64,000 bases of DNA from Chitinophaga tropicalis (GTDB lineage Bacteria > Bacteroidota > Bacteroidia > Chitinophagales > Chitinophagaceae). The DNA lies in NCBI RefSeq assembly GCF_009758205.1, contig NZ_WRXN01000013.1, positions 1 to 64,000 of the forward strand, written 5' to 3'. Each line of letters begins with the position of its first letter. The stretch's first letter is position 1. The position numbers were made by a program, and so were the translations under genes. Below the pieces are notes generated by a model that was not told the DNA's origin, did not search any database, and worked only from the letters and a program-made list of their open reading frames with translations. Shown one piece after another: positions 24,000 to 32,542 of the stretch.

Positions 24000-24785
24000 A
24001 TGAAGACACCTATAAGCTACTATGGAGGTAAGCAGAAGTTGGCCCGCACTATTGTTTCCTTAATACCTACGCACATGCTCTATTGTGAGCCCTTTCTGGG
24101 CGGAGGTGCTGTATTCTTCACAAAGCCCCAATCCGAAGTGGAGGTGCTGAATGATACTAACCGAGAGCTGATCAACTTCTACCGTGTGGTACAGCAGGAC
24201 TTTACCAGCCTGGAAAAGGAGATAAGGATAAGTTTGCACAGCCGGGATTTGCACAGAAAAGCCAGCGTGGTATATGAAAACCCGGATATGTTCTCTGATA
24301 TCAAACGTGCCTGGGCTGTCTGGATACTCTCTTTACAGACCTTTGCGGCAAAACTGGACGGCCCTTGGGGATATGACCGTAGTGGCAATACAACTACTAA
24401 AAAGATCACCAACAAACGGGAAGCCTTTACAGAAGACTATGCAATCCGCTTGCAGAACGTTCAGCTGGAATGTGCGGACGCATTGTATGTAATTCGTAGT
24501 CGGGACAGTGATAATAGTTTCTTTTATTGTGACCCACCTTACTATAACGCAAACTGTGGTCACTATGATGGATATTCTATACAGGACTTTGAGAACCTCC
24601 TGGCAATACTGAGCCAGGTGAAAGGCAAGTTCCTTTTATCCTCTTACCCGTCCGATCTCTTAACCAGGTACACAAAAGAAAACAGCTGGTCCACTCAGGT
24701 TTTTGAGCAAGGCGTTTCCGTTAATGCAAAAGGCGGCTATATGAAAAGGAAATGGGAGGTGCTGACAGCTAATTATCAGATATAA
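24000..24785 (+). CDS. DNA adenine N6-methyltransferase, Dam/D12 class
   Basis: 261 aa D12-class enzyme: N-terminal SAM-binding YYGGKQKLARTIV (about 7-19) and EPFLGGGAVFF (about 30-40), catalytic FFYCDPPYYN with DPPY at about 178-181. It methylates adenine in DNA, target probably GATC-like but not provable. Phage Dam enzymes protect DNA from restriction or time replication and packaging. It stands alone, without a restriction enzyme, between origin region and packaging genes. Confidence 0.88.
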   Translation: MKTPISYYGGKQKLARTIVSLIPTHMLYCEPFLGGGAVFFTKPQSEVEVLNDTNRELINFYRVVQQDFTSLEKEIRISLHSRDLHRKASVVYENPDMFSDIKRAWAVWILSLQTFAAKLDGPWGYDRSGNTTTKKITNKREAFTEDYAIRLQNVQLECADALYVIRSRDSDNSFFYCDPPYYNANCGHYDGYSIQDFENLLAILSQVKGKFLLSSYPSDLLTRYTKENSWSTQVFEQGVSVNAKGGYMKRKWEVLTANYQI

Positions 24786-24814
24786 AAAAGCCCAAGCTAA
24801 TTACCCGGGCTTTA
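24784..24814. terminator. Convergent terminator between methylase and leftward gene
   Basis: Stem AAAGCCC with GGGCTTT, loop of about 13 nt. On the minus strand it is followed by a run of Ts (As at 24784-24789), so it terminates the leftward gene; it may also stop transcription of the methylase gene. Confidence 0.7.
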
Positions 24815-24828
24815 TCAGAAGAATGCAG

Positions 24829-25203
24829 TTAAATGTTAGGTTGTTCCTCCTTGCTGTCCTCGCCATCGTCTTTACCATCGGCCTTAATCTTATACTTTTC
24901 CACAACAACCTCTTTTACTAAGGTCACTAATTCTCCGTGTACGGGAACGAATTGCTGGTTCTCTATCTTTCCTATTGAAAACTTCCCATCGTCCTCTTTT
25001 ATATAATAGGAGAAACGGCGAGGCATTTCCAGAAAGCCGCTAGCCTCTTCTATATACCTGAAAGTGACTTGGATTAGGTTGGTTGGCCGCGATTCATGGA
25101 TATCTTTTGAGCCAGGCATAGCGGTAAAGAAACCGAATACCGTGTACCGGTTATTCTCTTTGCTCACATAGGAAGTTGCGAAATCGCTTGACATATTTAT
25201 CAT
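24829..25203 (-). CDS. Hypothetical leftward phage protein with acidic tail
   Basis: 124 aa (121 if the second ATG, three codons on, is used). Beta-rich core (NRYTVFGFFTAMPGSK, NLIQVTFRYIEEASGF, RRFSYYIKEDDGKFSIG) and a Lys/Asp/Glu-rich C-terminus. Opposite in strand to the packaging genes; a likely moron. No recognised family. Confidence 0.52.
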   Translation of the reverse strand: MINMSSDFATSYVSKENNRYTVFGFFTAMPGSKDIHESRPTNLIQVTFRYIEEASGFLEMPRRFSYYIKEDDGKFSIGKIENQQFVPVHGELVTLVKEVVVEKYKIKADGKDDGEDSKEEQPNI

Positions 25204-25320
25204 AAAATATCTGTTTGCTTCAAAAATAGGAAAGATGTGATAATGGGATTTATAATAGGTGTCCGTTAACTTGCCTTTAACTCTATGGAATCTTTAGGAT
25301 TATTATAAAGTCAAATAGAT

Positions 25321-25328
25321 TATTTTTG
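25321..25328 (+). promoter_or_regulatory. Candidate late promoter -7 box
   Basis: TATTTTTG matches TAnnTTTG 17 bp before the small-terminase ATG, leaving a very short leader. A -33 TTG is not clear. It would head the rightward late operon. Confidence 0.4.
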
Positions 25329-25345
25329 TTTAGAAAAACAGCACA

Positions 25346-25798
25346 ATGGCACATTTAAAAAGGGGAGATCGGCGGACAAAAGAGGAAATGCAGAAAGATG
25401 CCCTGGCTAAATATGAGGAACTGGGTAATATCACCTTGGCGTGTAAGAGAGCCAAGGTACCAAGACGAACATTTTACAACTGGCTGGATGAGGAGAAGGA
25501 TGAGAACAAAGAGTTTATCAAGGCGTTTGAGGTGGCAAACGAGCTGGCAGTAGGAATACTGGAAGCAGAGGCACACAGAAGGGCGGTTACAGGCCTTAAA
25601 AAGGGTGTTTTCTACAAAGGAAAAAAGGTAGCAACAGAGCAGGAGTATTCTGATACCCTGCTTATTGTCCTGCTGAAAGCTCATGCGCCGGAGAAGTATA
25701 AGGACCGGGTAGCCAACGAGCATACCGGTAAAGGTGGTAAGCCTATACAGAAAGAAGTCATACACCGCGTAATCTTCGATGATAATGCAGGTGGTTGA
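25346..25798 (+). CDS. terS: Terminase small subunit
   Basis: 150 aa. N-terminal helix-turn-helix (ALAKYEELGNITLACKRAKV, then PRRTFYNWLDEEKD, about 18-52) that binds packaging-start DNA. The helical middle (FEVANELAVGILEAEAHRRAV) and short C-terminus are typical of small terminase subunits. It overlaps the large subunit gene by 20 bp, the usual arrangement. Confidence 0.82.
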   Translation: MAHLKRGDRRTKEEMQKDALAKYEELGNITLACKRAKVPRRTFYNWLDEEKDENKEFIKAFEVANELAVGILEAEAHRRAVTGLKKGVFYKGKKVATEQEYSDTLLIVLLKAHAPEKYKDRVANEHTGKGGKPIQKEVIHRVIFDDNAGG

Positions 25799-27164
25799 GC
25801 ACAAACACCACTTTTCGCATCTTTATAAGCCTGTCTTTACCACAAAGGCCAGGTATATCCACATATGGGGAGGACGTGCAGCCGGCCGGTCTCATTTCGG
25901 TACCAGCTACTTCCTCTTCCAGATCACCCAGCCGGGTTACTTCCGTGGCGTCTTTCTTCGTCATGTATTCTCTGATATCCGTGATTCCCTATTTGCGGAC
26001 TTTAAGGACCGGCTGGAGGAGAGTGACTTTAATGGGGCAGACTTTGAGATCAACGAGAGCAAGATGACTATCCTGTATAAGCCTACAGGCAATACGATCA
26101 TCAGTAAGGGCTTCAGAAAGTCATCTGGCAACCGATCTGCGAAGCTGAAGTCCCTTGCTGGCATTACCCATGTACTGATAGAAGAAGCAGATGAGAACAC
26201 AGAAGGCGACGTTAACAAGCTGGATGACTCTATCCGTACAGACAAGATTGAGAACATTCAGGTAATCTTTCTGTATAACCCACCTTCAAAGAACCACTGG
26301 TTGATAAAACGGTTCTACAACCTGGTTGATACCGGTATCCTGGATGAGACAGGAAAACCAATACCTTACTACCGCGCTATCCCCAAAACTAATCCTGATG
26401 TTCTGGTTATTCATAGTACTTACCGGGACAATATTCGCAACTTGAACGAAAAGACGATAAAAAAGTATCAGTCTTATGGTGATCCTGAATCTATATTCTA
26501 CAACGAGGAGATGTATTATGTCGATGTGTGCGGCTTGGTACCGGAAGGTGCCCGCGGCAGGATCTACCGCGGTTGGAAACCCGTATCATTGGAGTTCTTC
26601 CGCAACCTGCCGTATCCCAGCTATTACGGTATTGACTTCGGTTATTCCGATGACCCAGTAGCTGTAATAGAGATAAAGAGCCACAATAAACGCAACTTCT
26701 GGCATGAGGTGGTGTACGAACCTGGCCTCACTAACCCTGCCTTGGCTGATCTTATGCGCGTCCGTGGTGTTCCTCTGGGTGCAGATATCTATGCAGATTC
26801 GGCAGAACCCAAATCCATCCAGGAGTTAAAAGATCTCGGCTTCTACAGAATAAAAGAAGCGGACAAGGGACCGGACAGCGTGTTGTTTGGCATCAAACAA
26901 GTATCCGCAATGGAAAACTATATCACCGAAGGATCTGCCAACCTGTGGAGCGAAAATGAGGAATACAAGTGGAAGCTGGACCAGAATGGAGAGCCTACTA
27001 ATGAGCCGGTCGATAAAAATAACCACGCAAAGGATGCCGGCAGGTATGCAATTACTACAAAGAAGCAGTTGAAAAGGAAAAAGAAGATAAAGGTGGCAAA
27101 AACCTCTGATTCAGTAGAGGCTCCTAAAGCATCTGCTGATAAATCTAAACTTGATTGGTTGTAA
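25779..27164 (+). CDS. terL: Terminase large subunit
   Basis: 461 aa, ATPase plus nuclease. Walker-A-like GGRAAGRS (31-38) has Arg in place of the usual invariant Lys and Ala for Gly; the Walker B is THVLIEEADE (about 128-137). The nuclease has acidic residues in GIDFGYSDDP (about 286-295), ADIYADSAEP (about 328-337) and HAKDAGRYAI near 411. It packs DNA into proheads. Starts are ATG 25779 or 25785. A start two codons in does not change domains. Confidence 0.9.
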   Translation: MIMQVVEHKHHFSHLYKPVFTTKARYIHIWGGRAAGRSHFGTSYFLFQITQPGYFRGVFLRHVFSDIRDSLFADFKDRLEESDFNGADFEINESKMTILYKPTGNTIISKGFRKSSGNRSAKLKSLAGITHVLIEEADENTEGDVNKLDDSIRTDKIENIQVIFLYNPPSKNHWLIKRFYNLVDTGILDETGKPIPYYRAIPKTNPDVLVIHSTYRDNIRNLNEKTIKKYQSYGDPESIFYNEEMYYVDVCGLVPEGARGRIYRGWKPVSLEFFRNLPYPSYYGIDFGYSDDPVAVIEIKSHNKRNFWHEVVYEPGLTNPALADLMRVRGVPLGADIYADSAEPKSIQELKDLGFYRIKEADKGPDSVLFGIKQVSAMENYITEGSANLWSENEEYKWKLDQNGEPTNEPVDKNNHAKDAGRYAITTKKQLKRKKKIKVAKTSDSVEAPKASADKSKLDWL

Positions 27165-27173
27165 TCCTTTGGA

Positions 27174-27202
27174 TTGTAATGTAATCAAATTGATTAACTT
27201 TG
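27174..27202 (+). promoter_or_regulatory. Bacteroidota-type promoter before the tail operon
   Basis: TTG (27174-27176), an 18-bp spacer and TAACTTTG (27195-27202), fitting the -33/-7 consensus. It sits 17 bp before the ATG at 27219, so the tail genes may be expressed independently of the terminase genes. Confidence 0.6.
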
Positions 27203-27218
27203 AAAGAAAGTAGTTCTT

Positions 27219-27956
27219 ATGTTCACATCTGACAATCCGATTGGCCAAACGGCCGAACTGTTAGAGCAGGCAAAATCCTACGCTGAAGACCTGCTCGAAG
27301 GCAATCCATCCGTAATTCTCATGGTTAGCTCAGGCCTTGTGGCAATTATAAACCGGCTCAACTTCATGGCCGGCAGGGAATCACAGATAAACAAACCGGT
27401 GGAATTCCCTCCTATTACCGAATTTATGGGGGAAGAGATCAAGTACGCTAAGAAGATTGAGAAAGCTGACCTCACGCCTGCAGAAGCGGACAGACAGGAT
27501 TTCATCAAGAAGGTGGAGCAGTTATATGCGCAGTTTGACAGTATTACACCTGAAGGCCTGTTGCATGGTTATACGCTTCCTGAAGATCAGTTGGTGATCA
27601 GAGGTGTGGCAAAACGTGCCGGTGTGGAAGACTATGCTGATCGTGATATCGACATATACTTCCTGGAAGATATTGCCGCAGCAATCCGGCAGAACGCAGC
27701 AGCAGACGCGAAACAACAGGAGATCGAAAGGCAGCTGGCCCAGGGAACAGTTGTAACCAACCCACAGGATACCGAAGGCGGTCAGGATAGCGATGAAGAA
27801 GAGGACGATGATGATGAGACTATTCCATCTGCACCTGCAGTAGAAGGTACAGAAGCCCAGGCCTCAGCCAACGCGAAGCAGGAAGAAGGGACACTTCCAA
27901 CACCTACTCCAACAGCCACTAACACTTCCGGTCGCAAAAACCGCAATATCAAATGA
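27219..27956 (+). CDS. Hypothetical phage structural/assembly protein
   Basis: 245 aa. Helical region with a hydrophobic stretch (NPSVILMVSSGLVAIIN, about 29-45), then an acidic low-complexity tail (DSDEEEDDDDETIP ... PTPTPTATNTSG). The ending overlaps the start of the next gene (ATGAGG). No recognised family; a prohead or tail-assembly role is possible. Confidence 0.55.
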   Translation: MFTSDNPIGQTAELLEQAKSYAEDLLEGNPSVILMVSSGLVAIINRLNFMAGRESQINKPVEFPPITEFMGEEIKYAKKIEKADLTPAEADRQDFIKKVEQLYAQFDSITPEGLLHGYTLPEDQLVIRGVAKRAGVEDYADRDIDIYFLEDIAAAIRQNAAADAKQQEIERQLAQGTVVTNPQDTEGGQDSDEEEDDDDETIPSAPAVEGTEAQASANAKQEEGTLPTPTPTATNTSGRKNRNIK

Positions 27957-28675
27957 GGCTCACAATCAATGACAACCAGGTCATAATACCATCTTCCCTG
28001 TCTGAGTTCACCCTCGGACAGCGTATTGCATTCCAGGAGGAATATGGGAATGAGCTGGATACCTGGGCTAAAACCATTCTGGAAATGGAAGATGGTCAGG
28101 AGAAAGAGCTGGAGTTCACGTCTTTCCAGATCGAAAAGATGTTCCGGACGTTCGCCTTCTTCGCAGGATGTACACCTGAATCGTTGCAGGAAAGTGAATT
28201 CGTTGACGACATAGCGAACATCTACTACTCTTGCCTTACTCTTCTCTTTGAACAGGAGGAACAGATAGAACTGCAGCCTGAATACATCTGGAAGGGTGAG
28301 ACTTGGGTATTGCATCCCCCACATCTGCAGCACGGCGATAAGATGACCTTTGGTGAGCTTATCGACGCCAAGCAGATTGTTAAGGATCTCAGTGAGCTTG
28401 GTAAAAGCCACTGGGATAAGCTACTGCGTCTCTGTGCTATTTACCTGCGCAAGCCTAATGAAGAATACCATGAGTCCTTTGTGTACGCAGATAGTGAGCG
28501 GATTGAGATGATGAAAGAACTACCAATGGATATTGCTCTCGCGGTAGGTTTTTTTTTGACCGCTTCAATCAATATATACATAAAACATTTCCTGTCTTCT
28601 CCCCCAGCAGAGCAAAAGGAGGAGGAAGGTATTCAGCTCAGCACTTTGAACGCTGGGGATGGGTTAATTTCCTGA
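27953..28675 (+). CDS. Tail-assembly chaperone-like protein, zero-frame product
   Basis: 240 aa. The N-terminal 200 residues look helical (LSEFTLGQRIAFQEEYGNEL, SFQIEKMFRTFAFFAGCTPE). At codons 200-202 the gene contains a run of nine T (28549-28557). Unshifted reading gives a 39-residue tail ending in LNAGDGLIS. A -1 shift gives a longer product, see next entry. Genes of this type, upstream of a tape measure, typically make a short and a long chaperone at a fixed ratio. Confidence 0.65.
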   Translation: MRLTINDNQVIIPSSLSEFTLGQRIAFQEEYGNELDTWAKTILEMEDGQEKELEFTSFQIEKMFRTFAFFAGCTPESLQESEFVDDIANIYYSCLTLLFEQEEQIELQPEYIWKGETWVLHPPHLQHGDKMTFGELIDAKQIVKDLSELGKSHWDKLLRLCAIYLRKPNEEYHESFVYADSERIEMMKELPMDIALAVGFFLTASINIYIKHFLSSPPAEQKEEEGIQLSTLNAGDGLIS

Positions 28676-28845
28676 AGTCTGTCGCCAAGACGAAGGTTTT
28701 CGATATACCTGGTAGCCGGTTAAACAGCATAGAATGCGCGAGAAAAGCAAAAGCCTTTGATGTCCTGGTGTATGCTTCTGAAGAAAAAGAGATGAACGAG
28801 GCACAGGCACTGGACTACGAGGAAGAAACTAAAAAACATAAATAA
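28549..28845 (+). CDS. C-terminal extension reached by probable -1 frameshift
   Basis: Frame -1 relative to the upstream gene is open from the T run to a stop at 28843-28845 (no ATG needed). Slippage on T-TTT-TTT would give a 297-aa fusion whose last part is coherent protein (RYSAQHFERWGWVNFLKS, FDIPGSRLNSIECARKAK). Without it, 170 bp before the next gene would have no gene. A homopolymer length error in the assembly is the main alternative: loss of one T would also join the frames. Confidence 0.6.
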   Translation, partial: FFFDRFNQYIHKTFPVFSPSRAKGGGRYSAQHFERWGWVNFLKSVAKTKVFDIPGSRLNSIECARKAKAFDVLVYASEEKEMNEAQALDYEEETKKHK

Positions 28846-28854
28846 TTCACAATT

Positions 28855-29289
28855 ATGAACGTAATCGAGCAGTACAACGCACGTAAACAGCAATGCCTGC
28901 AGGCGCAAAAGATGCCCTCTGCATTGATAACAGACAGATGGTTCACGGCTGTTAAAACAGCCCTATGTTGTAGCTCTCCGATGTCTTTAGGGATTCAGGT
29001 TACAGACTTCCGGCGCCTATATCACTCCGACAAAGACGAGCTAACGCTCATGGATTTTGCTATTCTTTCTAACAACCTGGAATCAAAAAGCGCCAACGAA
29101 CTGGGTGTACCCATGTATGAGTACCTGGCATCCCTTTCTGAAGGCGTAGCGCCTGTAAAGCAATGGCAGGATGTAGTTAGCGAGATTGATGAAAGCATCA
29201 AAAAGGAACTGGCGGAAGAGGCAATTAAGATGAAGGAGGCCGGTATCAACCAGGTTGGTGGTTTCTTAAATAACCCTGCCAAAGCATGA
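28855..29289 (+). CDS. Hypothetical phage protein (144 aa)
   Basis: Starts 9 bp after the frameshift product's stop. Helical N-terminus (NVIEQYNARKQQCLQAQKMP) and C-terminal acidic helix (SEIDESIKKELAEEAIKMKE). The ATGA overlap with the next gene supports a coupled tail operon. Not recognised. Confidence 0.55.
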   Translation: MNVIEQYNARKQQCLQAQKMPSALITDRWFTAVKTALCCSSPMSLGIQVTDFRRLYHSDKDELTLMDFAILSNNLESKSANELGVPMYEYLASLSEGVAPVKQWQDVVSEIDESIKKELAEEAIKMKEAGINQVGGFLNNPAKA

Positions 29290-29912
29290 CCAGTTATCCT
29301 TTCATAGAGGCATTCTTCCGTAACGTCCTGGAAAAGTCGAAAGGCATCCAGGGACGTTTCCATTTGTGCCCGCGTTATGGACTGGAGATCAACAGTGATC
29401 AGCTGGAAGAGGTCCTTAAAGACGATGTAAGGCCGGATACTGGGAGGAAGTACCCTCTGGTACTCATGATGCCTCCGAGGAGCCAGGGTAGATTCACAGC
29501 TCCTGAAGGAGAGTGGGAGAAGTACCGGTGTGTATTGTTTTTCCTAACCCCAACCTATTATACCGGCAACAACCAGGTAAAGGTGCCTAACAAAACTACT
29601 GGTACCTCTACTCACACCGTCCCGCAGGACTGGCACGATATGAAAAGGTGTGCTGTCAGTTTCCTGCGTGTACTCGACAAAGTGCAGATACAAAAGGACC
29701 TGGTACAATCCACGTTCCGCTTGGGAGGTAGCCAAGATCAAGAACGAATGATAGATCCTGTCTCTTTCATTGGTTCAGAGCGCATCTCAGGTATTCGTCT
29801 GGACTTCACATTCTCCCTGTTCGTTGGCTGTGAGCTGGAAGACTATAACCAGGAAGACATTAATTCAATCACGATTCCGGAGGCAGATCCGCATCCGGAG
29901 CATAAACTGTAA
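29286..29912 (+). CDS. Hypothetical phage protein (208 aa)
   Basis: Beta-rich, RYGLEINSDQLEEVL and RCVLFFLTPTYYTGNNQVKV. Contains an N-terminal short helix and TFRLGGSQDQERMIDPVSFI; the pattern resembles tail-terminator or neck proteins of siphoviruses but that is a guess from position. It follows the 144-aa gene with an ATGA overlap. Confidence 0.55.
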   Translation: MTSYPFIEAFFRNVLEKSKGIQGRFHLCPRYGLEINSDQLEEVLKDDVRPDTGRKYPLVLMMPPRSQGRFTAPEGEWEKYRCVLFFLTPTYYTGNNQVKVPNKTTGTSTHTVPQDWHDMKRCAVSFLRVLDKVQIQKDLVQSTFRLGGSQDQERMIDPVSFIGSERISGIRLDFTFSLFVGCELEDYNQEDINSITIPEADPHPEHKL

Positions 29913-29915
29913 GCT

Positions 29916-30206
29916 ATGTGGACAAAAGAAGATGAATTAAGCAAGCTGGCATCTTTGGAGGCCTTACAATTTCCGTCTCTGCCGGTTCAGGAAATCCCAT
30001 CTGCACCAACAGCATGGCCTAACTGGCCTAAAGAGGCCCAACCTACCATTACAGACCAAGCAGCTGCAGAGCGTTTGGGTATGAACATTGAGCGTTTCAA
30101 AGAGATTCAATGCTACACGTTGGAATTAAGGAAAAAGTATCCGCACATGAAGCCCACTCGGATACAGCGCAAAGTCACCGAACACTTCAAAATCAAGCTC
30201 ACATGA
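29916..30206 (+). CDS. Hypothetical phage protein (96 aa)
   Basis: N-terminal Pro-rich region and a C-terminal winged-helix-like part (ITDQAAAERLGMNIERFKE, KPTRIQRKVTEHFKIKL). Could bind DNA or be a small neck protein. ATGA overlap with the next gene. Confidence 0.5.
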   Translation: MWTKEDELSKLASLEALQFPSLPVQEIPSAPTAWPNWPKEAQPTITDQAAAERLGMNIERFKEIQCYTLELRKKYPHMKPTRIQRKVTEHFKIKLT

Positions 30207-30469
30207 CAGTAAGGGAGATCGCCGGCAGGATACCGGCTGAGTATCGTAAAGAGATCCTGGAGACCAACATGATCAGCCAGGCCACAGCGAATAGCGCAGA
30301 CGTGTCTATGCATTACCTGTTGACCATCTGGAAAAACTACGTGGAACCAAACGAGATTGTCGATATGGGCTGTGGTCTCTGTAAAGAAAGGATCCTGAAA
30401 AACTACCGGGAACTGCAGCCCATCCTGGTAGAATTGGAAAAACAATCAAACCTACTGAATGCGCTATGA
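30203..30469 (+). CDS. Hypothetical phage protein (88 aa)
   Basis: I start at the ATG that overlaps the previous stop (MTVREIAGRIPAEYRKEI), because a longer frame upstream runs over the neighbour. Helical, with two Cys in GCGLCKERIL. Ends overlapping the next ATG. Confidence 0.52.
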   Translation: MTVREIAGRIPAEYRKEILETNMISQATANSADVSMHYLLTIWKNYVEPNEIVDMGCGLCKERILKNYRELQPILVELEKQSNLLNAL

Positions 30470-30984
30470 TCAGAACACCAGAAGAAGTAATGAAAGGAGG
30501 CGCGGCCATAGTGGAGGCAGGCATAAAGGAGGAAAGTCGGGCCCAAGGCCACTACCTTACTGGCGCCATGCAGAATTCGTTGTCCGTGGTTGCCGGTAGG
30601 TTTGCCAACGCCCGCGTGGTCTTCGGTACTGCGGTTGATTATACTCATTATGTCAACAAGGGGGTAGCTGCCGGCAAAATCCCTTTTCAACAGGGCTCCG
30701 GGGCTGGTAAATCGGCTTATATCGAAGGGCTGAGACAGTTCTTCATCCTGAAGGGGTTGTCCGATAAAGAGGCTTTAGGAGCTGCTTTTGCGACAGCGAA
30801 GACTCATAAGAAAGAAGGCATGCCGAGTAAGGGCTCTTATGCACACAGTTCTACCGGCCAGCGTACCGGGATGATTGAAACTGCAATGAGAAAGAAGGAG
30901 CCTCAGTTGGATGCTCATATGAGCACTGGCTTTGACAGCCTGGTAGAATATGAATTCCAAAAATGTAAGTCAGAAACAGTATGA
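30466..30984 (+). CDS. HK97 gp10-like tail completion/minor tail protein
   Basis: 172 aa. The beta-rich GHYLTGAMQNSLSV, FGTAVDYTHYVNKG and C-terminal MIETAMRKKEPQLDAH pattern is that of HK97 gp10-type proteins: an antiparallel-sheet fold with a terminal helix, which connect head and tail. It sits in the tail module, within the coupled chain. Confidence 0.65.
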   Translation: MIRTPEEVMKGGAAIVEAGIKEESRAQGHYLTGAMQNSLSVVAGRFANARVVFGTAVDYTHYVNKGVAAGKIPFQQGSGAGKSAYIEGLRQFFILKGLSDKEALGAAFATAKTHKKEGMPSKGSYAHSSTGQRTGMIETAMRKKEPQLDAHMSTGFDSLVEYEFQKCKSETV

Positions 30985-31958
30985 TCACAGCCATCACAGT
31001 ACAGCCAACCAGTAACAGCCTGCATGCAGCATATAGGCCTATTGTTTTCCAGGTAACGGCTGTATCCCTGTTTGACACGTTTATACAGCCGCCTGTTGTG
31101 TATTGCGACATATATTTTGGGGGGGTGTATTATAAGACGGTCTCTAAGACCATACCTCTGGCTTCTGGTGAGTGGCAATTCGATATCCAGGATGCCGCGC
31201 AAGAATACCTGCGGAAATATCTTGCCCCAAACGCTGGCACAGAATTCTACCAGGCAACTCCGGCGATGACAAAGTCTTTCTGTCGATTCAGGGCCTCTGG
31301 TATCAACACGAATGGCTTTGTTGTCCCAGAGGGACTTATACCAGTTCAGGGCACGGGAAGTCAGCCGCCTGTCAATGGGGGTGGTACAGAAAGTAATTCT
31401 TTCTACATAGTGAATGCCACACTGCAGCACGAAGACAACCAGAATCTTGCCGCTCATCTGAATACATATAAGAACGGAACCTGGTCCGCCCAGGCCTGGC
31501 CTCTTACACATCGTCCACAACCTTATCCGATTGGTCTGTCGGAGAGCGATTACTACCCAATCGCTTATACTGGTATCAGCCCATTGAAGTGTATCAATGT
31601 TTATTACCGCTTCCGTGGACAAACCACATTCCATTCGGCAACAAAGTGCCTTGAAAACCCCTGTCCAATTGTTCAGATAGTACATAGTGAGGTAACGGTT
31701 ATTGATGAAACAGCTCAAGAGCTACAATTCTTTCATCAGGTCATGCCGTATTATGTCACTGGTGTAAAGATGGAATACAGACCAATTAATTCAGAAGATG
31801 ACTTTACCGTGATCTTCTATGATCCAGAGCAGGGATCAACACCGGGGGAGGGTATTGAGATAACTGTTCCTCGCGATATCTATGATGTTTACTTCACGGC
31901 TATAGGTAATTGCTCTGGAGGAAGGACAGCTCATCTTGTAATCGGAGAAACGTTATAA
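30981..31958 (+). CDS. Hypothetical tail protein (325 aa)
   Basis: ATGA overlap with the gp10-like gene. Beta-sandwich-like sequence throughout (FDTFIQPPVVYCDIYFGGVY, KYLAPNAGTEFY). A Gly-rich linker NGGGTESN near 130 separates two parts. Probably a tail or baseplate component; no family assigned. Confidence 0.55.
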   Translation: MITAITVQPTSNSLHAAYRPIVFQVTAVSLFDTFIQPPVVYCDIYFGGVYYKTVSKTIPLASGEWQFDIQDAAQEYLRKYLAPNAGTEFYQATPAMTKSFCRFRASGINTNGFVVPEGLIPVQGTGSQPPVNGGGTESNSFYIVNATLQHEDNQNLAAHLNTYKNGTWSAQAWPLTHRPQPYPIGLSESDYYPIAYTGISPLKCINVYYRFRGQTTFHSATKCLENPCPIVQIVHSEVTVIDETAQELQFFHQVMPYYVTGVKMEYRPINSEDDFTVIFYDPEQGSTPGEGIEITVPRDIYDVYFTAIGNCSGGRTAHLVIGETL

Positions 31959-31960
31959 TC

Positions 31961-32542
31961 ATGATCAGCACAGAATCTGCATATCACATACCTGACGGAA
32001 CAAAGAATGTTGCTACCCTCTTTCCTTCAATATCCTGGAAAGACGTAGAAGAATACTACCTGGTAATTAATAATCTCGAAGGCGATCCCATTGCAACTAC
32101 CTGTAACAACAAGATAGTAGGCGGCATAGAAGATAATACTGTCCGTCTTCACTTCCTGAATAGTTTGGGCATGATAGATGCCGTTAACTTCTGCCAGGTA
32201 CAGGAGGACTATGACATAAAATCTGATAACTCAGAAAAGCCGTTGTCGTATCCTCTGATAAAATCAGACGGTGGTAGCGCCAGGTACAACATCCGGGCAA
32301 ACGAGAGTTACAAGGTCATAACCACCTTGTATTCTGAGGAGCAGATGAAATGGCTGAAAGAGTTATTCTCCAGCCCTGCAGTATGGGTTGAATGGAAAGG
32401 GACGCAGGGACAGGCAGATGATTACCTGCCAGTAGTTCTCGCTGATGCAAAGTATACAACACTGAAGATAGAAGAGCGCTACACCTACCAGGTAACTGTA
32501 GAGTACAGATTGTCCAACCAAGATATTACAATACGCAACTGA
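31961..32542 (+). CDS. Hypothetical tail protein (193 aa)
   Basis: I choose the ATG giving MISTESAYHIPDGTK, 2 bp after the preceding stop; the upstream frame overlaps it. Beta-rich (YYLVINNLEGDPIATTCN; WVEWKGTQGQADDYLPVV; YQVTVEYRLSNQDI), with a shape like distal-tail or Ig-like proteins. The last base is shared with the next ATG. Confidence 0.55.
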   Translation: MISTESAYHIPDGTKNVATLFPSISWKDVEEYYLVINNLEGDPIATTCNNKIVGGIEDNTVRLHFLNSLGMIDAVNFCQVQEDYDIKSDNSEKPLSYPLIKSDGGSARYNIRANESYKVITTLYSEEQMKWLKELFSSPAVWVEWKGTQGQADDYLPVVLADAKYTTLKIEERYTYQVTVEYRLSNQDITIRN

